NCBI RefSeq assembly: GCF_036373705.1
Contig: NC_089851.1
Location: forward strand, 52,298,812 to 52,362,811
DNA: 64,000 nucleotides
Direction of reading: 5' to 3'
Origin: Amia ocellicauda
Lineage: Eukaryota; Chordata; Actinopteri; Amiiformes; Amiidae
Below the pieces are notes generated by a model, which was not told the DNA's origin, did no database searches, and worked only from the letters and a program-made list of their open reading frames with translations. The position numbers were made by a program, and so were the translations under genes. Positions 52,977 through 64,000 of the stretch are shown piece by piece. The first letter of the stretch is position 1, and every line of letters starts with the position of its first letter.

Positions 52977-53497
52977 AAGTTAACGGAGGGTGTCGCAGTT
53001 TCTGCTGGGCAAGCGCGTAACTGCTTTGGGGCAGACCGGGAGACCTACGCTCACTGACTGATAGCATGGACTGTAGCGCTGACGTGTCTTTCCAGAATGG
53101 TAACGCCATCCCCAGTGAGACAGCACTGAGAGCATGGTTCAGCAGGCCCGCAAACAACTGAAAAGAATGCCTCTCCTTTGGTGCAGCTCAGGAGTACACG
53201 TTCAGCAAAGGTCTCCATAACAAGCCGGCAAACCACATTTCGTCCTCCTCCTCCTCAACAACACACTACATGTCCTCCACCTCCTCCTCAACAACAACAA
53301 CAACAACAACAACGAACTTGTAAAAAACACATTTTCTTTAAAGAAAACAAAACACACAGATGACAGTCTGATTTCCCATCAGCTATACGGGCAACAGTAT
53401 CTGAGGTCGATAGCCCTCTCTTGTGCAGAGGAGCCCAGAAGCCAGCCTTCAAGAGCAAACGAACAAACACTTCGGTGACTGCAAAGTGGGGCCAAGT

Positions 53498-53569
53498 GGG
53501 CTCGTCCTGGAGTTGAACCCAGGGCCTCTCACACCCTCAGCAAGAATCATACCCCTAGACCAACGAGCC
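53498..53569 (-). pseudogene. tRNA-Pro-like, B type
   Basis: Standard B form, with the aacggtaaccgtat flank. Confidence 0.72.
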
Positions 53570-54087
53570 AAGTTAACGGAGGGTGTCGCAGTTTCTGCTG
53601 GGCAAGCGCGTAACTGCTTTGGGGCAGACCGGGAGACCTACGCTCACTGACTGATAGCATGGACTGTAGCGCTGACGTGTCTTTCCAGAACGGTAACCGT
53701 ATCCCCAGTGAGACAGCACTGAGAGCATGGTTCAGCAGGCCCGCAAACAACTGAAAAGAATGCCTCTCCTTTGGTGCAGCTCAGGAGTACACGTTCAGCA
53801 AAGGTCTCCATAACAAGCCGGCAAACCACATTTCGTCCTCCTCCTCCTCAACAACACACTACATGTCCTCCACCTCCTCCTCCTCAACAACAACAACAAC
53901 AACGAACTTGTAAAAAACACATTTTCTTTAAAGAAAACAAAACACACAGATGACAGTCTGATTTCCCATCAGCTTTACAGGCAACAGTATCTGAGGTCGA
54001 TAGCCCTCCCTTGTGCAGAGGAGCCCAGAAGCCAGCCTTCAAGAGCAAACGAACAAACACTTCGGTGACTGCAAAGTGGGGCCAAGT

Positions 54088-54159
54088 TGGCTCGTCCTGG
54101 AGTTGAACCCAGGGCCTCTCACAACCTCAGCAAGAATCATACCCCTAGACCAACGAGCC
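54088..54159 (-). pseudogene. tRNA-Pro-like, B type (aacctcag variant)
   Basis: Position 73 is changed as well (ttggctcgt on plus). Confidence 0.7.
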
Positions 54160-54680
54160 AAGTTAACGGAGGGTGTCGCAGTTTCTGCTGGGCAAGCGCG
54201 TAACTGCTTTGGGGCAGACCGGGAGACCTACGCTCACTGACTGATAGCATGGACTGTAGCGCTGACGTGTCTTTCCAGAATGGTAACGCCATCCCCAGTG
54301 AGACAGCACTGAGAGCATGGTTCAGCAGGCCCGCAAACAACTGAAAAGAATGCCTCTCCTTTGGTGCAGCTCAGGAGTACACGTTCAGCAAAGGTCTCCA
54401 TAACAAGCCGGCAAACCACATTTCGTCCTCCTCCTCCTCAACAACACACTACATGTCCTCCACCTCCTCCTCAACAACAACAACAACAACAACAACGAAC
54501 TTGTAAAAAACACATTTTCTTTAAAGAAAACAAAACACACAGATGACAGTCTGATTTCCCATCAGCTATACGGGCAACAGTATCTGAGGTCGATAGCCCT
54601 CTCTTGTGCAGAGGAGCCCAGAAGCCAGCCTTCAAGAGCAAACGAACAAAGACTTCGGTGACTGCAAAGTGGGGCCAAGT

Positions 54681-54752
54681 GGGCTCGTCCTGGAGTTGAA
54701 CCCAGGGCCTCTCACACCCTCAGCAAGAATCATACCCCTAGACCAACGAGCC
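54681..54752 (-). pseudogene. tRNA-Pro-like, B type
   Basis: Standard B form. The second member of a B-B pair that duplicates 53498-53569 at +1,183. Confidence 0.72.
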
Positions 54753-55258
54753 AAGTTAACGGAGGGTGTTGCAGTTTCTGCTGGGCAAGCGCGTAACTGC
54801 TTTGGGGCAGACCGGGAGACCTACGCTCACTGACTGATAGCATGGACTGTAGCGCTGACGTGTCTTTCCAGAACGGTAACCGTATCCCCAGTGAGACAGC
54901 ACTGAGAGCATGGTTCAGCAGGCCCGCAAACAACTGAAAAGAATGCCTCTCCTTTGGTGCAGCTCAGGAGTACACGTTCAGCAAAGGTCTCCATAACAAG
55001 CCGGCAAACCACATTTCGTCCTCCTCCTCCTCAACAACACACTACATGTCCTCCTCCTCCTCAACAACAACAACGAACTTGTAAAATACACATTTTCTTT
55101 AAAGAAAACAAAACACACAGATGACAGTCTGATTTCCCATCAGCTACACAGCCAACAGTATCTGAGGTTGAAAGACCTCCCTGGTGCAGAGGAGCCCAGA
55201 AGCCAAGCATCGAGAGAGAACAAACGAATGCTTCAGAGAATGCAAAGCAGGGCCAAGC

Positions 55259-55330
55259 GGGCTCGTCCGGGAGTTGAACCCGGGACCTCTCGCACCCAAA
55301 GCGAGAATCATACCCCTAGACCAACGAGCC
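55259..55330 (-). tRNA. tRNA-Pro(TGG): tRNA-Pro (anticodon TGG)
   Basis: Same 72 nt as 52318-52389. Confidence 0.92.
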
Positions 55331-55851
55331 AAGTTATCTGACAGTGTCACAGTTTCTGCTGGGCAAGCGCGTAACTGCTTTGGGGCAGACCGGGAGACCT
55401 ACGCTCACTGACTGATAGCATGGACTGTAGCGCTGACGTGTCTTTCCAGAATGGTAACGCCATCCCCAGTGAGACAGCACTGAGAGCATGGTTCAGCAGG
55501 CCCGCAAACAACTGAAAAGAATGCCTCTCCTTTGGTGCAGCTCAGGAGTACACGTTCAGCAAAGGTCTCCATAACAAGCCGGCAAACCACATTTCGTCCT
55601 CCTCCTCCTCAACAACACACTACATGTCCTCCACCTCCTCCTCAACAACAACAACAACAACAACAACGAACTTGTAAAAAACACATTTTCTTTAAAGAAA
55701 ACAAAACACACAGATGACAGTCTGATTTCCCATCAGCTTTACAGGCAACAGTATCTGAGGTCGATAGCCCTCCCTTGTGCAGAGGAGCCCAGAAGCCAGC
55801 CTTCAAGAGCAAACGAACAAACACTTCGGTGACTGCAAAGTGGGGCCAAGT

Positions 55852-55923
55852 GGGCTCGTCCTGGAGTTGAACCCAGGGCCTCTCACACCCTCAGCAAGAA
55901 TCATACCCCTAGACCAACGAGCC
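55852..55923 (-). pseudogene. tRNA-Pro-like, B type
   Basis: Standard B form. The 5' flank reads cggagagtg. Confidence 0.72.
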
Positions 55924-56444
55924 AAGTTAACGGAGAGTGTCGCAGTTTCTGCTGGGCAAGCGCGTAACTGCTTTGGGGCAGACCGGGAGACCTACGCTCA
56001 CTGACTGATAGCATGGACTGTAGCGCTGACGTGTCTTTCCAGAACGGTAACCGTATCCCCAGTGAGACAGCACTGAGAGCATGGTTCAGCAGGCCCGCAA
56101 ACAACTGAAAAGAATGCCTCTCCTTTGGTGCAGCTCAGGAGTACACGTTCAGCAAAGGTCTCCATAACAAGCCGGCAAACCACATTTCGTCCTCCTCCTC
56201 CTCAACAACACACTACATGTCCTCCTCCTCCTCCTCAACAACAACAACAACAACAACAACGAACTTGTAAAAAACACATTTTCTTTAAAGAAAACAAAAC
56301 ACACAGATGACAGTCTGATTTCCCATCAGCTATACGGGCAACAGTATCTGAGGTCGATAGCCCTCCCTTGTGCAGAGGAGCCCAGAAGCCAGCCTTCAAG
56401 AGCAAACGAACAAACACTTCGGTGACTGCAAAGTGGGGCCAAGT

Positions 56445-56516
56445 GGGCTCGTCCTGGAGTTGAACCCAGGGCCTCTCACACCCTCAACAAGAATCATACC
56501 CCTAGACCAACTAGCC
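56445..56516 (-). pseudogene. tRNA-Pro-like, B type, further decayed
   Basis: Extra changes: ccaactagcc breaks the acceptor stem and cctcaacaag breaks the anticodon stem. Confidence 0.75.
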
Positions 56517-57022
56517 AAGTTAACGGAGGGTGTCGCAGTTTCTGCTGGGCAAGCGCGTAACTGCTTTGGGGCAGACCGGGAGACCTACGCTCACTGACTG
56601 ATAGCATGGACTGTAGCGCTGAAGTGTCTTTCCAGAACGGTAACCGTATCCCCAGTGAGACAGCACTGAGAGCATGGTTCAGCAGGCCCGCAAACAACTG
56701 AAAAGAATGCCTCTCCTTTGGTGCAGCTCAGGAGTACACGTTCAGCAAAGGTCTCCATAACAAGCCGGCAAACCACATTTCGTCCTCCTCCTCCTCAACA
56801 ACACACTACATGTCCTCCTCCTCCTCAACAACAACAACGAACTTGTAAAAAACACATTTTCTTTAAAGAAAACAAAACACACAGATGACAGTCTGATTTC
56901 CCATCAGCTTTACAGGCAACAGTATCTGAGGTCGATAGCCCTCCCTTGTGCAGAGGAGCCAAGAAGCCAGCCTTCAAGAGCAAACGAACAAACACTTCGG
57001 TGACTGCAAAGTGGGGCCAAGT

Positions 57023-57094
57023 GGGCTCATCCTGGAGTTGAACCCAGGGCCTCTCACACCCTCAGCAAGAATCATACCCCTAGACCAACGAGCC
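57023..57094 (-). pseudogene. tRNA-Pro-like, B type
   Basis: Extra acceptor-stem change (gggctcatcc). Confidence 0.72.
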
Positions 57095-57600
57095 AAGTTA
57101 ACGGAGGGTGTCGCAGTTTCTGCTGGGCAAGCGCGTAACTGCTTTGGGGCAGACCGGGAGACCTACGCTCACTGACTGATAGCATGGACTGTAGCGCTGA
57201 AGTGTCTTTCCAGTACGGTAACCGTATCCCCAGTGAGACAGCACTGAGAGCATGGTTCAGCAGGCCCGCAAACAACTGAAAAGAATGCCTCTCCTTTGGT
57301 GCAGCTCAGGAGTACACGTTCAGCAAAGGTCTCCATAACAAGCCGGCAAACCACATTTCGTCCTCCTCCTCCTCAACAACACACTACATGTCCTCCTCCT
57401 CCTCAACAACAACAACGAACTTGTAAAATACACATTTTCTTTAAAGAAAACAAAACACACAGATGACAGTCTGATTTCCCATCAGCTACACAGCCAACAG
57501 TATCTGAGGTTGAAAGACCTCCCTGGTGCAGAGGAGCCCAGAAGCCAAGCATCGAGAGAGAACAAACGAATGCTTCAGAGAATGCAAAGCAGGGCCAAGC

Positions 57601-57672
57601 GGGCTCGTCCGGGAGTTGAACCCGGGACCTCTCGCACCCAAAGCGAGAATCATACCCCTAGACCAACGAGCC
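57601..57672 (-). tRNA. tRNA-Pro(TGG): tRNA-Pro (anticodon TGG)
   Basis: Same 72 nt as 52318-52389. The flank differs by one base (tctgacaatgtcac). Confidence 0.92.
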
Positions 57673-58190
57673 AAGTTATCTGACAATGTCACAGTTTCTG
57701 CTGGGCAAGCGCGTAACTGCTTTGGGGCAGACCGGGAGACCTACGCTCACTGACTGATAGCATGGACTGTAGCGCTGACGTGTCTTTCCAGAATGGTAAC
57801 GCCATCCCCAGTGAGACAGCACTGAGAGCATTGTTCAGCAGGCCCGCAAACAACTGAAAAGAATGCCTCTCCTTTGGTGCAGCTCAGGAGTACACGTTCA
57901 GCAAAGGTCTCCATAACAAGCCGGCAAACCACATTTCGTCCTCCTCCTCCTCAACAACACACTACATGTCCTCCTCCTCCTCCTCCTCAACAACAACAAC
58001 AACAACGAACTTGTAAAAAACACATTTTCTTTAAAGAAAACAAAACACACAGATGACAGTCTGATTTCCCATCAGCTTTACAGGCAACAGTATCTGAGGT
58101 CGATAGCCCTCCCTTGTGCAGAGGAGCCCAGAAGCCAGCCTTCAAGAGCAAACGAACAAACACTTCGGTGACTGCAAAGTGGGGCCAAGT

Positions 58191-58262
58191 GGGCTCGTCC
58201 TGGAGTTGAACCCAGGGCCTCTCACAACCTCAGCAAGAATCATACCCCTAGACCAACGAGCC
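58191..58262 (-). pseudogene. tRNA-Pro-like, B type (aacctcag variant)
   Basis: No further change seen. Confidence 0.72.
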
Positions 58263-58783
58263 AAGTTAACGGAGGGTGTCGCAGTTTCTGCTGGGCAAGC
58301 GCGTAACTGCTTTGGGGCAGACCGGGAGACCTACGCTCACTGACTGATAGCATGGACTGTAGCGCTGACGTGTCTTTCCAGAATGGTAACGCCATCCCCA
58401 GTGAGACAGCACTGAGAGCATGGTTCAGCAGGCCCGCAAACAACTGAAAAGAATGCCTCTCCTTTGGTGCAGCTCAGGAGTACACGTTCAGCAAAGGTCT
58501 CCATAACAAGCCGGCAAACCACATTTCGTCCTCCTCCTCCTCAACAACACACTACATGTCCTCCACCTCCTCCTCAACAACAACAACAACAACAACAACG
58601 AACTTGTAAAAAACACATTTTCTTTAAAGAAAACAAAACACACAGATGACAGTCTGATTTCCCATCAGCTTTACAGGCAACAGTATCTGAGGTCGATAGC
58701 CCTCCCTTGTGCAGAGGAGCCCAGAAGCCAGCCTTCAAGAGCAAACGAACAAACACTTCGGTGACTGCAAAGTGGGGCCAAGT

Positions 58784-58855
58784 GGGCTCGTCCTGGAGTT
58801 GAACCCAGGGCCTCTCACAACCTCAGCAAGAATCATACCCCTAGACCAACGAGCC
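58784..58855 (-). pseudogene. tRNA-Pro-like, B type (aacctcag variant)
   Basis: No further change seen. Tandem with the previous copy at 593 bp. Confidence 0.72.
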
Positions 58856-59376
58856 AAGTTAACGGAGGGTGTCGCAGTTTCTGCTGGGCAAGCGCGTAAC
58901 TGCTTTGGGGCAGACCGGGAGACCTACGCTCACTGACTGATAGCATGGACTGTAGCGCTGACGTGTCTTTCCAGAATGGTAACGCCATCCCCAGTGAGAC
59001 AGCACTGAGAGCATGGTTCAGCAGGCCCGCAAACAACTGAAAAGAATGCCTCTCCTTTGGTGCAGCTCAGGAGTACACGTTCAGCAAAGGTCTCCATAAC
59101 AAGCCGGCAAACCACATTTCGTCCTCCTCCTCCTCAACAACACACTACATGTCCTCCACCTCTTCCTCAACAACAACAACAACAACAACAACGAACTTGT
59201 AAAAAACACATTTTCTTTAAAGAAAACAAAACACACAGATGACAGTCTGATTTCCCATCAGCTATACGGGCAACAGTATCTGAGGTCGATAGCCCTCCCT
59301 TGTGCAGAGGAGCCCAGAAGCCAGCCTTCAAGAGCAAACAAACAAACACTTCGGTGACTGCAAAGTGGGGCCAAGT

Positions 59377-59448
59377 GGGCTCGTCCTGGAGTTGAACCCA
59401 GGGCCTCTCACACCCTCAGCAAGAATCATACCCCTAGACCAACGAGCC
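59377..59448 (-). pseudogene. tRNA-Pro-like, B type
   Basis: Standard B form. First of three B copies with the 5' flank cggagcgtg. Confidence 0.72.
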
Positions 59449-59963
59449 AAGTTAACGGAGCGTGTCGCAGTTTCTGCTGGGCAAGCGCGTAACTGCTTTG
59501 GGGCAGACCGGGAGACCTACGCTCACTGACTGATAGCATGGACTGTAGCGCTGACGTGTCTTTCCAGAACGGTAACCGTATCCCCAGTGAGACAGCACTG
59601 AGAGCATGGTTCAGCAGGCCCGCAAACAACTGAAAAGAATGCCTCTCCTTTGGTGCAGCTCAGGAGTACACGTTCAGCAAAGGTCTCCATAACAAGCCGG
59701 CAAACCACATTTCGTCCTCCTCCTCCTCAACAACACACTACATGTCCTCCTCCACCTCCTCAACAACAACAACAACAACGAACTTGTAAAAAACACATTT
59801 TCTTTAAAGAAAACAAAACACACAGATGACAGTCTGATTTCCCATCAGCTTTACAGGCAACAGTATCTGAGGTCGATAGCCCTCCCTTGTGCAGAGGAGC
59901 CCAGAAGCCAGCCTTCAAGAGCAAACGAACAAACACTTCGGTGACTGCAAAGTGGGGCCAAGT

Positions 59964-60035
59964 GGGCTCGTCCTGGAGTTGAACCCAGGGCCTCTCACAA
60001 CCTCAGCAAGAATCATACCCCTAGACCAACGAGCC
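59964..60035 (-). pseudogene. tRNA-Pro-like, B type (aacctcag variant)
   Basis: 5' flank cggagcgtg. Confidence 0.72.
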
Positions 60036-60556
60036 AAGTTAACGGAGCGTGTCGCAGTTTCTGCTGGGCAAGCGCGTAACTGCTTTGGGGCAGACCGGGA
60101 GACCTACGCTCACTGACTGATAGCATGGACTGTAGCGCTGACGTGTCTTTCCAGAATGGTAACGCCATCCCCAGTGAGACAGCACTGAGAGCATGGTTCA
60201 GCAGGCCCGCAAACAACTGAAAAGAATGCCTCTCCTTTGGTGCAGCTCAGGAGTACACGTTCAGCAAAGGTCTCCATAACAAGCCGGCAAACCACATTTC
60301 GTCCTCCTCCTCCTCAACAACACACTACATGTCCTCCACCTCCTCCTCAACAACAACAACAACAACAACAACGAACTTGTAAAAAACACATTTTCTTTAA
60401 AGAAAACAAAACACACAGATGACAGTCTGATTTCCCATCAGCTATACAGGCAACAGTATCTGAGGTCGATAGCCCTCCCTTGTGCAGAGGAGCCCAGAAG
60501 CCAGCCTTCAAGAGCAAACGAACAAACACTTCGGTGACTGCAAAGTGGGGCCAAGT

Positions 60557-60628
60557 GGGCTCGTCCTGGAGTTGAACCCAGGGCCTCTCACACCCTCAGC
60601 AAGAATCATACCCCTAGAACAACGAGCC
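60557..60628 (-). pseudogene. tRNA-Pro-like, B type
   Basis: Extra D-arm change (ctagaacaacgagcc). Confidence 0.72.
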
Positions 60629-61143
60629 AAGTTAACGGAGGGTGTCGCAGTTTCTGCTGGGCAAGCGCGTAACTGCTTTGGGGCAGACCGGGAGACCTAC
60701 GCTCACTGACTGATAGCATGGACTGTAGCGCTGAAGTGTCTTTCCAGAACGGTAACCGAATCCCCAGTGAGACAGCACTGAGAGCATGGTTCAGCAGGCC
60801 CGCAAACAACTGAAAAGAATGCCTCTCCTTTGGTGCAGCTCAGGAGTACACGTTCAGCAAAGGTCTCCATAACAAGCCGGCAAACCACATTTCGTCCTCC
60901 TCCTCCTCAACAACACACTACATGTCCTCCTCCTCCTCCTCAACAACAACAACAACAACGAACTTGTAAAAAACACATTTTCTTTAAAGAAAACAAAACA
61001 CACAGATGACAGTCTGATTTCCCATCAGCTTTACAGGCAACAGTATCTGAGGTCGATAGCCCTCCCTTGTGCAGAGGAGCCCAGAAGCCAGCCTTCAAGA
61101 GCAAACGAACAAACACTTCGGTGACTGCAAAGTGGGGCCAAGT

Positions 61144-61215
61144 GGGCTCGTCCTGGAGTTGAACCCAGGGCCTCTCACAACCTCAGCAAGAATCATACCC
61201 CTAGACCAACGAGCC
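61144..61215 (-). pseudogene. tRNA-Pro-like, B type (aacctcag variant)
   Basis: Near-identical to 59964-60035 at +1,180. Confidence 0.72.
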
Positions 61216-61727
61216 AAGTTAACGGAGCGTGTCGCAGTTTCTGCTGGGCAAGCGCGTAACTGCTTTGGGGCAGACCGGGAGACCTACGCTCACTGACTGA
61301 TAGCATGGACTGTAGCGCTGACGTGTCTTTCCAGAATGGTAACGCCATCCCCAGTGAGACAGCACTGAGAGCATGGTTCAGCAGGCCCGCAAACAACTGA
61401 AAAGAATGCCTCTCCTTTGGTGCAGCTCAGGAGTACACGTTCAGCAAAGGTCTCCATAACAAGCCGGCAAACCACATTTCGTCCTCCTCCTCCTCAACAA
61501 CACACTACATGTCCTCCACCTCCTCCTCAACAACAACAACAACGAACTTGTAAAAAACACATTTTCTTTAAAGAAAACAAAACACACAGATGACAGTCTG
61601 ATTTCCCATCAGCTACACAGCCAACAGTATCTGAGGTTGAAAGACCTCCCTGGTGCAGAGGAGCCCAGAAGCCAAGCATCGAGAGAGAACAAACGAATGC
61701 TTCAGAGAATGCTAAGCAGTGCCAAGC

Positions 61728-61799
61728 GGGCTCGTCCAGGAGTTGAACCCGGGACCTCTCGCACCCTAAGCGAGAATCATACCCCAAGACCAACGAGCC
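61728..61799 (-). tRNA. tRNA-Pro(AGG): tRNA-Pro (anticodon AGG), variant
   Basis: A type with two changes: a G-U pair in the T stem (gtccaggag), and accccaagacc, which replaces conserved A14 with T in the D loop and A box. The anticodon arm is intact. Activity is doubtful. Confidence 0.7.
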
Positions 61800-62317
61800 A
61801 AGTTAACGGAGCGTGTCGCAGTTTCTGCTGGGCAAGCGCGTAACTGCTTTGGGGCAGACCGGGAGACCTACGCTCACTGACTGATAGCATGGACTGTAGC
61901 GCTGACGTATCTTTCCAGAATGGTAACGCCATCCCCAGTGAGACAGCACTGAGAGCATGGTTCAGCAGGCCCGCAAACAACTGAAAAGAATGCCTCTCCT
62001 TTGGTGCAGCTCAGGAGTACACGTTCAGCAAAGGTCTCCATAACAAGCCGGCAAACCACATTTCGTCCTCCTCCTCCTCAACAACACACTACATGTCCTC
62101 CTCCTCCTCCTCAACAACAACAACAACAACAACGAACTTGTAAAAAACACATTTTCTTTAAAGAAAACAAAACACACAGATGACAGTCTGATTTCCCATC
62201 AGCTATACAGGCAACAGTATCTGAGGTCGATAGCCCTCCCTTGTGCAGAGGAGCCCAGAAGCCAGCCTTCAAGAGCAAACGAACAAACACTTCGGTGACT
62301 GCAAAGTGGGGCCAAGT

Positions 62318-62389
62318 GGGCTCGTCCTGGAGTTGAACCCAGGGCCTCTAACACCCTCAGCAAGAATCATACCCCTAGACCAACGAGCC
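62318..62389 (-). pseudogene. tRNA-Pro-like, B type
   Basis: Extra change cctctaacacc, weakening the anticodon stem. Confidence 0.72.
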
Positions 62390-62910
62390 AAGTTAACGGA
62401 GGGTGTCGCAGTTTCTGCTGGGCAAGCGCGTAACTGCTTTGGGGCAGACCGGGAGACCTACGCTCACTGACTGATAGCATGGACTGTAGCGCTGACGTAT
62501 CTTTCCAGAATGGTAACGCCATCCCCAGTGAGACAGCACTGAGAGCATGGTTCAGCAGGCCCGCAAACAACTGAAAAGAATGCCTCTCCTTTGGTGCAGC
62601 TCAGGAGTACACGTTCAGCAAAGGTCTCCATAACAAGCCGGCAAACCACATTTCGTCCTCCTCCTCCTCAACAACACACTACATGTCCTCCTCCTCCTCC
62701 TCAACAACAACAACAACAACAACAACGAACTTGTAAAAAACACATTTTCTTTAAAGAAAACAAAACACACAGATGACAGTCTGATTTCCCATCAGCTATA
62801 CAGGCAACAGTATCTGAGGTCGATAGCCCTCCCTTGTGCAGAGGAGCCCAGAAGCCAGCCTTCAAGAGCAAACGAACAAACACTTCGGTGACTGCAAAGT
62901 GGGGCCAAGT

Positions 62911-62982
62911 GGGCTCGTCCTGGAGTTGAACCCAGGGCCTCTAACACCCTCAGCAAGAATCATACCCCTAGACCAACGAGCC
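62911..62982 (-). pseudogene. tRNA-Pro-like, B type
   Basis: Same extra change as the previous copy, so the two are a recent duplication. Confidence 0.72.
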
Positions 62983-63491
62983 AAGTTAACGGAGGGTGTC
63001 GCAGTTTCTGCTGGGCAAGCGCGTAACTGCTTTGGGGCAGACCGGGAGACCTACGCTCACTGACTGATAGCATGGACTGTAGCGCTGAAGTGTCTTTCCA
63101 GAACGGTAACCGTATCCCCAGTGAGACAGCACTGAGAGCATGGTTCAGCAGGCCCGCAAACAACTGAAAAGAATGCCTCTCCTTTGGTGCAGCTCAGGAG
63201 TACACGTTCAGCAAAGGTCTCCATAACAAGCCGGCAAACCACATTTCGTCCTCCTCCTCCTCAACAACACACTACATGTCCTCCTCCTCCTCAACAACAA
63301 CAACAACGAACTTGTAAAATACACATTTTCTTTAAAGAAAACAAAACACACAGATGACAGTCTGATTTCCCATCAGCTACACAGCCAACAGTATCTGAGG
63401 TTGAAAGACCTCCCTGGTGCAGAGGAGCCCAGAAGCCAAGCATCGAGAGAGAACAAACGAATGCTTCAGAGAATGCAAAGCAGAGCCAAGC

Positions 63492-63563
63492 GGGCTCGTC
63501 CGGGAGTTGAACCCGGGACCTCTCGCACCCAAAGCGAGAATCATACCCCTAGACCAACGAGCC
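63492..63563 (-). tRNA. tRNA-Pro(TGG): tRNA-Pro (anticodon TGG)
   Basis: Same 72 nt as 52318-52389. The 5' flank reads tctgactgtgtcac. Confidence 0.92.
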
Positions 63564-64000
63564 AAGTTATCTGACTGTGTCACAGTTTCTGCTGGGCAAG
63601 CGCGTAACTGCTTTGGGGCAGACCGGGAGACCTACGCTCACTGACTGATAGCATGGACTGTAGCGCTGACGTGTCTTTCCAGAATGGTAACGCCATCCCC
63701 AGTGAGACAGCACTGAGAGCATGGTTCAGCAGGCCCGCAAACAACTGAAAAGAATGCCTCTCCTTTGGTGCAGCTCAGGAGTACACGTTCAGCAAAGGTC
63801 TCCATAACAAGTCGGCAAACCACATTTCGTCCTCCTCCTCCTCAACAACACACTACATGTCCTCCACCTCCTCCTCAACAACAACAACAACAACAACAAC
63901 GAACTTGTAAAAAACACATTTTCTTTAAAGAAAACAAAACACACAGATGACAGTCTGATTTCCCATCAGCTATACGGGCAACAGTATCTGAGGTCGATAG

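Larger units (their letters stand above)
50006..64000 (-). repeat. Right tandem array of tRNA-Pro satellite monomers (24 tRNA copies, open at the window end)
   Basis: Same monomer and orientation as the left array, but a different subfamily: gactgcaaag for gactacaaag, gctgacgtgtc for gctgaagtgtc in most copies, and aatggtaacgccat alternating with aacggtaaccgtat. Class order is truncated B, A, T, B, T, B, B, B, B, T, B, B, B, T, B, B, B, B, B, B, A, B, B, T, then a partial monomer, where T has anticodon TGG. Local multimers include T-B (1,165 bp, 51,153 and 52,318) and a B-B pair (1,183 bp, 52,905 and 54,088). Confidence 0.95.

Noticed and set aside
50254-63950. The same open frames in the right array
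   Set aside because: Same reason. Several are shifted or broken by small indels without consequence, as expected for non-coding DNA.

Overview
The window is vertebrate nuclear DNA, most likely from a ray-finned fish. The evidence is intact eukaryotic tRNA-Pro and tRNA-Leu sequences without an encoded CCA end, splice-site-like signals, several Tc1/mariner relics of the kind abundant in fish, an L2/CR1-type LINE reverse-transcriptase piece, pieces of a fish-type tRNA-derived SINE, hAT/Angel-like MITEs and a decayed Maverick/Polinton. No prokaryotic gene is present, and the species cannot be resolved from the sequence.

Layout. (1) 1-19,824 is a head-to-tail satellite of 34 monomers of 578-593 bp. 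Each carries one tRNA-Pro gene or pseudogene on the minus strand. A-type monomers have a well-formed tRNA-Pro(AGG) (15 copies). B-type monomers have a tRNA-Pro-like copy with G instead of U at position 33 and a mismatched T stem (19 copies). The order is BBABB twice (a 2,923-bp five-monomer unit), then BAB, then AAB AB AB AB AAB AB AAB AAB B. (2) 19,825-33,660 is a graveyard of mobile elements: a DD36E-type Tc1 fragment, a MITE with long inverted repeats around a SINE tail, a lone inverted and shortened tRNA-Pro monomer, further Tc1 relics, an L2 fragment, long AT-rich DNA and simple repeats. (3) 33,661-45,847 is a 12.2-kb Polinton bounded by 0.6-kb inverted repeats and an imperfect 6-bp target duplication. 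Polymerase, a basic small protein and a 247-residue protein read rightward. Integrase, penton-like, basic virion-type, major capsid and protease genes read leftward. Nearly all are broken, and no packaging ATPase was found. A tRNA-Leu(UAA)-like sequence lies between the integrase and the right inverted repeat. (4) 46,798-49,612 is a 2.8-kb CACTG...CAGTG element holding the last exon of a SAMD3-like gene. It splits a repeat whose unsplit relative lies at about 32,190-32,712. (5) 50,006-64,000 is a second tRNA-Pro satellite array in the same orientation as the first but of a different subfamily. It has mostly B-type copies, five copies whose anticodon is TGG and two imperfect AGG copies.

How the parts relate. 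The two arrays appear to be one satellite locus that is now separated by about 30 kb of transposon-rich DNA. The arrays evolve by unequal exchange and gene conversion, as shown by multimeric units, a hybrid monomer and length changes confined to TCC/AAC tracts. The Polinton genes together describe a protein-primed, capsid-forming, integrating virus-like element, but this copy is dead as it stands. The short open frames that recur in every array monomer are by-products of near-identical DNA and are not listed as genes.
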